A stretch of 15,073 nucleotides of DNA, from the NCBI GenBank assembly GCA_900617975.1, contig UZAE01001126.1, forward strand, positions 1 through 15,073, written 5' to 3'. The stretch is from Rodentolepis nana (taxonomy: Eukaryota > Platyhelminthes > Cestoda > Cyclophyllidea > Hymenolepididae). The notes beneath the pieces were generated by a model, which saw only the letters and a list, made by a program, of their open reading frames with translations, was not told where the DNA came from and did no database searches. The number at the start of each line of letters is the position of its first letter. Positions within the stretch are counted from its first letter, which is position 1. Below, one piece after another: positions 9,301 to 15,073 of the stretch. The translations under genes and the position numbers were made by a program.

Positions 9301-9320
9301 CTTCTTCTTCTTCTTCTTCT
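9301..9320. repeat. CTT trinucleotide microsatellite
   Basis: Nearly seven CTT units within the large intron. Confidence 0.9.
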
Positions 9321-9354
9321 ATACGTGACTGCAAGGACGCCTAATTTGCACCAA

Positions 9355-9376
9355 CCACACACACACACGCACACAC
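9355..9376. repeat. AC dinucleotide microsatellite (interrupted)
   Basis: CA/AC repeat interrupted once by CG, 35 bp after the CTT run. Confidence 0.85.
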
Positions 9377-9635
9377 ATGTCTTTTCCATTGTTGGATTGG
9401 AAAAAATTGCGCTGAAAGTCACAGTCTTACCTCCTTTCTACTGGCAACAGGGCAAATTGAACAGTTTTTCCTGTTGGTTGTCAGCATTTTAGTTAATCCC
9501 CTTGGGACAAAGTTACGGTTGTAGCATTCTAGACATAAAAATACAATCTTTTTTAACCGGTCTAAGGATGCGACACAGATAACATTAGAATGTTACTTAG
9601 AATTGAGTTTCTTTGAAAGGTGTCAATGATCATGG

Positions 9636-9637
<2 letters not shown>

Positions 9638-9668
<31 letters not shown>
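9638..9668. repeat. AT dinucleotide microsatellite
   Basis: About 15 TA units in the large intron. Confidence 0.9.
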
Positions 9669-9671
<3 letters not shown>

Positions 9672-9988
9672 CAGAAAACACCAGCTAATTTGTATACTTT
9701 TTATTCCTTTTCCTTCAATCGTAAATCCAACTTTCGTTGTGTATTTTGTAAAAATAAAAATATTCATTTAAAATTTCACTATGAATAAATATAAACAAGT
9801 TTAATTTTAATACTGGGTAATAATACCAAATAAAGATAAATTCTAAAGTTTTGGCAGACTAGTTTTAATAAAATTGCAATAATGATAGCCATTTCCGGAT
9901 ATATGTTAAATCTGTGTGAGTTGTTTAATAGATTTATTCAGATAATTTCGGACATTTTCAATCGGTATTTCATTAAAATTTTTAGCGT

Positions 9989-10020
9989 TATATATATATA
10001 TATGGGTGTGCGTGTGTGTG
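9989..10020. repeat. Compound TA/GT microsatellite
   Basis: About seven TA units followed directly by a TG/GT run with one CG interruption. Confidence 0.85.
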
Positions 10021-10255
10021 TACGAATGTGTAGAATACTTTAAACCCAAATTACCATTATAAAAACTTGGGGTTTAATTAATCTTGAGGAGATTCCGATC
10101 AGTTGGTGAACTTACCCGCGGAATTGCTCATTGATTGAAATCACAATGAAAATTGTATGAAGGCATTGTAGTGCACTCAGATAGATGTTGAAGATGTTTG
10201 GAAATGCAATCAATGGGATCCATTTTTGAACTTCTGCAACCAATGTCAGAGACTC

Positions 10256-10258
<3 letters not shown>

Positions 10259-10296
<38 letters not shown>
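10259..10296. repeat. AT dinucleotide microsatellite, about 19 units
   Basis: The longest AT run in the window. It can fold back on itself and its length is probably polymorphic. Confidence 0.9.
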
Positions 10297-10298
<2 letters not shown>

Positions 10299-10496
10299 TA
10301 CTGTCAAAAATGATTAAACAAATTAAGTTTTAAATACTTATAATATGGAACATCTCAATATGTTTACTTTTAGTCAGTTTATTCTCTCGAAATCTACTTT
10401 TAATCTCTATTTTATTTTTGGACATAAAATGCGAACCAAGTGATTTAGATTCCCAAAACGTAATTTTGTGGTACGCTTGCTTCGTATTTGGTGGGA

Positions 10497-10521
10497 GGTG
10501 AGAGGGGGGGAGAGAGAGAGG
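10497..10521. repeat. Purine-rich G/GA tract
   Basis: A purine-only stretch with seven consecutive guanines and then five GA units. Confidence 0.8.
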
Positions 10522-10839
10522 GAAAGTGAGATAAAATCTACTTAGGAATGCTATTCAGGAACTCGTGAACTGTCCAGAACAACTGACAAAATATTTTATC
10601 TGATGAAATAGTACAGATGTTCCCGTGTCCGATTTCCAAATAAGTGCGCAGTAATTCTCCGTTCTAACTTGGTCTTATTCGAATGATAACAGATCTATGT
10701 ATAGCGCCGCAGATTGCTACCCTAATAAGCCTTGACGTATGCTCAGTAATCTGCATGGCAATAACTCCTAGTTTGTAGTGCATGAAATACGTTTACTTGA
10801 GAAGTCTGTACAGACGGGAGCTAAGTCATTGTGATACAA

Positions 10840-11030
10840 CGAGGGATTTGTCAAACCATGGAAGGGCTATTGATTGGCTGTTAGTTGGGTGTGCTCCGTG
10901 ATCACGATCGCACTTACTCCATAAGAGAAGTAGCGCAGATGCACCTTCGAGCCTGTCTGAGTGCGCAGGAGATTTCTTTGTTCAGCGATAACAGGGTTGT
11001 GCGCTCCACGCTTGACAATTGACATGTGAT
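10840..11030 (+). promoter_or_regulatory. CpG-richer intronic patch, possible enhancer or internal promoter
   Basis: This patch has many more CpGs than the surrounding intron. It holds an inverted CCAAT (10873-10877), a 10-bp palindrome CGTGATCACG (10897-10906) and several GCGC motifs. It lies upstream of the Ig exons, whose first exon contains an in-frame ATG in good context (13050). It could therefore serve an isoform lacking the glutamine-rich region. There is no direct evidence of promoter activity. Confidence 0.2.
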
Positions 11031-12238
11031 GAAAAAATATTACAATGAAATATAGTTCTAAAAAGATGAAAACTATAGGCTTAGGAACAAAGACTACCCA
11101 CTATAACAGACGAAATCATTCAGCTAGATCAATCGACTAGTGAGCGTGGATCCAGCTTGGAACTTGAGAGCAATAGAATAAATTGAAAAAAATAAAGTAA
11201 AATAGCATTAATAAAAAATCAATTAGATAAATGAGTTTTTCAGACATTTGCCACAATTTTCTTACTTCACCAAATCTTTACCTGTCCGCACTTATTGCGG
11301 AAACTTAATTGATGCTCCAGAATTGCTTACCCTAATAGCATTCGCGATATCAGCTAATTATGTATCGTTTTGTTTCTTCTGTATGCAACTCGACTTGTTT
11401 TGAAGGTAAATATATGCGCTAAAATAAACATCCCGTGACATTTTAGTAGCTACCTTTTTTCACAGCAAACTTTTGCGAATGCGAAAATGACAAACAACTG
11501 TATTTACTATCGGGAATGCCAGCAAAATGCGTGGATTAGATTTCATGTTGTTTGTTGGTTGATTTAACCTTCTTTTAGGTTGGTCAATTTTTTTCGCATT
11601 TCTCGCCTCCACAATAATACACCATTTTCACAACTTCATATTACTGGATTTTGCTGTTAATATACATCATAATCATCAATCAAAACGCAGCAAGCTCTTT
11701 TTTGATGAATTTTATGACGAGCATTCACTTGGGAAATTGAGAGGGTAACTTGACAGATGATATTTCCGTGTTTTGGTGATAAATTTTGCTTCCTTATTTA
11801 AGCAATAAATGGCTACTATTTTATCTTACACCGGTGGTTTAGAAATCCTCAATCGATCTTACCAGTTTTTAGTTTTCATGCACGAATCTAAATTTATTCT
11901 ATTCCAACATTGCGGGTTTAAACCATCCCCTTCAAAAGTCTGGAATATCTACTAATTTATGAAGTGAATGGAAGTCATCTCCACAAATAGAGAATGCCAA
12001 TCATTAGCAACAATTCATAGCTAAAGTAAATGAAAAGTTATCTACTGCGCAGAGTTAATGCTTTTAAAGAAATAATCTAGCAGCTAAATAGTTAATGGGT
12101 CTCCTTTTGCGTAAGTTTTCTTTATTTCACGTTTCAAATTTAGTTGTTTTCGAAAAAAAGCTTCCATCTGTCTGCTTCTTATCCATAGGTCTTGCTATTT
12201 ACATCAGATCAGAATAGAGACCATCACTTCTAAACCCT

Positions 12239-12248
12239 CCCCCCCCCC
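12239..12248. repeat. Poly-C homopolymer, 10 nt
   Basis: Ten consecutive cytosines inside the large intron. A further pyrimidine-rich stretch follows at about 12951-12979. Confidence 0.9.
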
Positions 12249-12659
12249 GCCCTCACTCCCAACAATTCTTCACTTGACCTGAAAGGTCAATTTTAAATTG
12301 GTCTGCCTTTTGAGAAAAACAAGTAAAATAGATTTTAATGATTGCAGTTCCAAAAAAGTTATGTTTACTTACAACAGGTGACATATTTGTAATATGAGCA
12401 ACATATCTATTGGTATACACGGGAGAGAGAGTATTTAAACAAGACAGTAGGTAATAATTGTTTCATTCAATTATTGGATTTTCAGTTGTCGTTAAGTGAA
12501 CTTCCTTGTGTAATATTTATAAAACACACTTCTTTCAAATTTTGGCAAACAGCAATTATACTTCTGTTTTGGTAAATTTTCATTGCAAATATTGATCCTT
12601 CCATAATCAGGCTCAGTTTCTAATAAAAAATGCAAATAAATACAAATTCATTTACCCAG

Positions 12660-12686
12660 TTCCCTAACATTTGGGCAAAGTATCGG
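12660..12686 (+). CDS. Candidate 27-nt phase-0 microexon
   Basis: Between the acceptor TTCATTTACCCAG and the donor CGG|GTAAGC lies a 27-nt piece. It is a multiple of three, in phase 0 with both firm neighbours, and free of stops (FPNIWAKYR). If spliced to the next exon it would precede QPRRSMDRG in frame. Its splice sites are good but less perfect than those of the 33-nt candidate. It may be a chance match. Confidence 0.35.
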
Positions 12687-13034
12687 GTAAGCAAAGCATG
12701 TGGACAACACAACAATGCATTTTTTGAAATATTTTTTATTTATTTTACCAATGATCGCCTAAATGTAAAGAAAAATACACCATAACTCTCTCTAGCATGC
12801 AACGTATTATCAGCATTTTCAGGTCAGTGATAAAAATTTAATTTTACTAAAATGGTGAAAGGTGATTAAATTTACCAAACAGGGCATATCTTTGGGAGTA
12901 ATTATTACTGCCATAAGGTTAATGGTGAGCTAAGCATGTGGATCTTACTGCCTCCATCCCCCTCCCCTCCCTCCCTTTGGTAAAATTTACGGACAGAGTT
13001 AAAACACGGAATTCGATGTTTTGCTTCCCCACAG

Positions 13035-13215
13035 CAACCAAGAAGAAGCATGGACCGGGGAGATAATAACGCCCCACCACAATTTGTCCAACATCCAGTC
13101 AGTCAAGTGACTGTCAATGAAGGCGATAGCATTATTCTTAAAGCCGTTGTCAGGCCCGCTGGTGATCCCACACTTGATGTTCAGTGGCTCAAGAATGGTG
13201 TTGTTCTTTCTGCCT
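13035..13215 (+). CDS. Exon encoding first half of I-set Ig domain
   Basis: Acceptor TTCCCCACAG ends at 13034, and the exon continues the glutamine-rich exon in phase 0. It covers residues 364-423 and ends one base into a codon at donor T|GTAAGT (phase 1). The motif APPQFVQHP followed by VTVNEGDS is the usual A-A' strand start of muscle I-set domains. RPAGDPTLDVQWLKNG is the B-C region with the core tryptophan (residue 414), and its spacing matches kettin/sallimus/titin domains. The B-strand position that is usually cysteine is alanine (residue 400), so no intradomain disulfide is expected. This is common in intracellular muscle Ig domains. An in-frame ATG at 13050 (A at -3, G at +4) could start a shorter isoform. 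Confidence 0.85.
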
Positions 13216-14624
13216 GTAAGTTAAATAATTTCTCGCTACAGCAAGCATTATTATTTCTTAGATTTTACTTCACATCAAAGCGATTATTTAATGGCGGGAA
13301 AGCAACTGAAATAGGCCAATAGTGAGTCCATTAAATGCCAAATTGATAGGGACTTAAACTATATTAATAGTAAAGTATATGCTCCAACATACCACCATCA
13401 CGTTTGATTTATTGATTTTTAGCTGTACAACATTCACTTTTAACCAATCAAATAACGCTATTCATGTCATGCGTTACTGAGTGTTACGCATTTTTCGATC
13501 TTCCAATTTTTATTGTTTGTTTCATCCAGGGACTGCAAAAGAAAGAATAACATGTAAAGATAGTAAGACACTAAAATGAGATTAATAAAGCTGAGCTGAT
13601 GATAGAGGATTATTTTCTTCTATCTAACAAAAATGTCTCAGTTTCCGTTTCATGTTGATCAACTAATTGATATCGTCAATGCAAACTCCTTTGCCATCAA
13701 ATACATAAATTTATTTGGCTTATCCGAAGTATGTCAAGTTGTCTCTGGGTGCGCTGATTAGAGGGGACGTTACTGAAATTTAATCGATGACTTGCCGTTA
13801 GAAAGCTGAGATTACCAGAAAATTTATTTTTAAGAGGTTAGCATATTGTTTCCCATTCAGGTGATCTACTCGACAATTCTGAATTGTTGGAATTCGAAGA
13901 CAGTATTTAATTTAATAGTAAAGGATCGGTATAAATATTAGGTGAATATCCGAATTTTCCATATTAAAATTTTATTTTAAATACATTGAAACTATTTTAA
14001 TGCTTCAGTTTTATTATTAGGTTCATACTATCCTCTAACAACTATTTAATGCTAATATAACAACAATTAGAAAAGAATGCCATTAATAACATTTTGTTTT
14101 TTCATAGTAAATATCAAATTGCTTTAAACAGAAAACACATTATAAATTATAATTTAATTGCCAGAAGGTGTGGGTGTCTAAATTAACTATTGAAAGGGGA
14201 AGTAAATAGCGTTAGTATAGGTCATAATGCAAAATGTGAATGAGTTTGCGTGTATTCTAGACAATTAAAAGACAAAGCTAGTCCTCTCGGCCCGCTATCT
14301 GCCCATCATAAACTTTTTCAACTCTCTAAGGGTGGTATCAACACATTAGACGAGAAATAGTAGTATTTTTTCCTTCACTTAAAGCAAAATCACTTTAATA
14401 TCTTTTGTACACAGATTTGCATTTATTCTGGTAGAAGAATTTGAATTTTCTTAACATGCAAGTGATAGTAGTGGCAGTATAGGAAATGACTAATAGTGGG
14501 AAGCCTTTCCAATCCTTCCTGCTTTGAGTGCTATTCTCAAGGTTAGCAGGAGTGACAGGCGATTGTAAATTAATGAAAAATTGATAAAACAATTATTTTA
14601 TTATTATAATTATTATTACTTCAG
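13216..14624 (+). other. Intron between the two Ig-domain exons
   Basis: This 1.4-kb AT-rich intron runs from donor GTAAGT to acceptor TATTATTACTTCAG. It contains a strong-looking acceptor at 13529 with a weak donor 24 nt later, and no other recognisable feature. Confidence 0.75.
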
Positions 14625-14763
14625 CTTCTCGCCATACTGCCATTTTGGATCGTGGTCATGCTGAATTCCAGTTTCTATACACCAACACCACCGATTCAGG
14701 CGAGTATATCTGCGTTGTGAAGACTGCTCATGGAAGTGCTCAATCTACCCCTTGTCAAGTCAC
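14625..14763 (+). CDS. Exon encoding second half of I-set Ig domain
   Basis: Two bases complete the split codon from the previous exon, then residues 425-469 follow. The exon ends in phase 2 at AC|GTGAGT. The DRGHAEFQFLYTNTTDSGEYIC segment supplies strands D to F, with the hallmark DSGEYxC motif (F-strand cysteine at residue 453). It finishes with strand G (SAQSTPCQVT). Joined to the preceding exon it gives one domain of about 90 residues. If the following intron is retained, the frame stops at once (TGA at 14764-14766), so the reading ends at the domain boundary either way. Confidence 0.85.
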
Positions 14764-14787
14764 GTGAGTAGCTATTTTGAATAGTAC

Positions 14788-14930
14788 TGTGGAAATAGTC
14801 GAATATGGCATAGAGTGAGGTGATGATAGTTTGAAGTGAGAAGACAACTGCCAGTTAATAGACTTTTTTGTCGTATGAGTATACGTTGCCCAGGGTGCAC
14901 CACGTGGAGGTAAGTCTATCGCACACCCCA
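14788..14930 (-). mobile_element. Retroposon copy C, 5' half only, in the last intron
   Basis: Aligns with 2222-2363 of copy B at about 90% by eye (roughly 14 differences over 143 bp), in the same orientation. It retains the 5' end with the ribozyme but lacks the 3' half and AT-rich tail. No target-site duplication was found. It lies antisense to the Ig gene, starting about 25 bp after its splice donor. Confidence 0.85.
14858..14929 (-). ncRNA. HDV-like self-cleaving ribozyme at 5' end of retroposon C
   Basis: This 72-nt minus-strand RNA folds as the nested double pseudoknot of HDV-like ribozymes. P1 is GGGGUGU (14929-14923) with GCACCCU (14898-14892), giving a G-U wobble at nucleotide 1 as in HDV. 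P2 is AUAGACUU with AAGUCUAU, 8 perfect pairs. P3 is ACC with GGU. L3 is UCCACGU, keeping the UCC-N-C-G pattern. The GGGCAA strand after P1 supplies GG for P1.1 with the CC of L3. P4 is CGUAU with AUACG and an ACUC loop. The joiner ACAAAA holds the expected active-site cytosine (14870). All key positions are intact. The predicted cut lies between 14930 and 14929. Activity was not tested. Confidence 0.75.
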
Positions 14931-14989
14931 ACGTTTCGAAAACTTATCTTGGTTTACCTTAAAGCTCATTATAGTATGTTTTCCTGCAG

Positions 14990-15073
14990 TGATATTTGAC
15001 ACAAACTTCCTATACCAATCCATGACGCTTAAACTGGAACATTTAATAAATTCAATAATAACCTTAAAGACGG
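14990..15073 (+). CDS. Candidate terminal exon with stop and poly(A) signal (partial)
   Basis: A strong acceptor (GTTTTCCTGCAG, ending 14989) follows the phase-2 donor at 14764. Joining them gives T-D-I and then TGA at 14997-14999, ending the protein at about residue 472 without microexons. AATAAA lies at 15045-15050, about 45 bases after the stop. This would make the protein a glutamine-rich region plus a single Ig domain. Alternatively it is an optional terminal exon and a longer multi-Ig isoform continues beyond the window. The 3' end of the exon is outside the window. Confidence 0.4.

Larger units (their letters stand above)
8966..12659 (+). other. Large intron body with microsatellites
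   Basis: About 3.7 kb without a supported coding exon. It holds CTT, AC, AT, TA-GT and GA simple repeats, one CpG-richer patch (10840-11030), a poly-C run (12239-12248) and a near-repeat of ATTGCT(T)ACCCTAATA at about 10715 and 11325. Confidence 0.55.

Noticed and set aside
11354..11405. Exon-like piece between ATATCAG and GAAG|GTAAAT
   Set aside because: Its length (52 nt) would shift the frame between phase-0 neighbours, and the acceptor is weak.
12086..12110. Donor-like GTAAGT at 12111 with an upstream AG
   Set aside because: There is no pyrimidine tract before the AG, and the phase-0 reading contains a stop.
14764..14790. Idea that the exon's splice donor came from the retroposon, since GTGAGTAG also occurs in copy B
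   Set aside because: Only 8 bases match and about 17 unmatched bases separate them from the clear homology, so chance is the simpler reading.

Overview
The window reads as nuclear DNA of an invertebrate animal. It is AT-rich, with multi-kilobase introns, GT-AG splice sites, simple-sequence runs, dispersed retroposons and a muscle-type immunoglobulin (Ig) domain. A protostome is likely and a flatworm such as a tapeworm is plausible, but nothing seen here settles the group.

One gene on the + strand is well supported. Its large exon (7043-8131) starts exactly at an ATG that follows a textbook splice acceptor. It encodes a 363-residue, roughly 29% glutamine, low-complexity region. Two downstream exons (13035-13215 and 14625-14763) join in matching phases (0, then 1) to give one I-set Ig domain of the kettin/sallimus/titin kind found in striated-muscle proteins. 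The large intron holds two candidate phase-0 microexons (8927-8959, 33 nt; 12660-12686, 27 nt). A strong acceptor at 14989, an in-frame stop at 14997-14999 and AATAAA at 15045 suggest a terminal exon, giving a short protein of about 472 residues. A CpG-richer stretch at about 2880-3178, with CCAAT, E-box and TATA-like motifs ahead of a perfect donor, could be the promoter and non-coding first exon.

The most notable find is a short retroposon family present in three copies: A (1-118, + orientation, cut by the window edge), B (2045-2363, - orientation, apparently full length with a perfect 14-bp target-site duplication) and C (about 14788-14930, - orientation, 3' half missing). In the element's own orientation its first 72 nt fold as a hepatitis-delta-virus (HDV)-like self-cleaving ribozyme. 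P1, P2, P3, P1.1, P4 and the active-site cytosine are all identifiable in copy C, while copy B has lost the cytosine and an L3 guanine. The predicted cleavage site lies one nucleotide from the target-site duplication, which suggests that the ribozyme defines the element's 5' end. Copy C sits antisense in the gene's last visible intron.

Layout: 1-118 retroposon A; 119-2030 non-coding with poly-G runs and an AT microsatellite; 2031-2377 retroposon B with its duplications; 2880-3178 candidate promoter and first exon; 3179-7042 candidate first intron, with one small open frame of unknown status (3681-3920); 7043-8131 glutamine-rich exon; 8132-13034 large intron with microsatellites, candidate microexons and a CpG-richer patch; 13035-14763 Ig exons; 14788-14930 retroposon C; 14990 to the end, candidate terminal exon.
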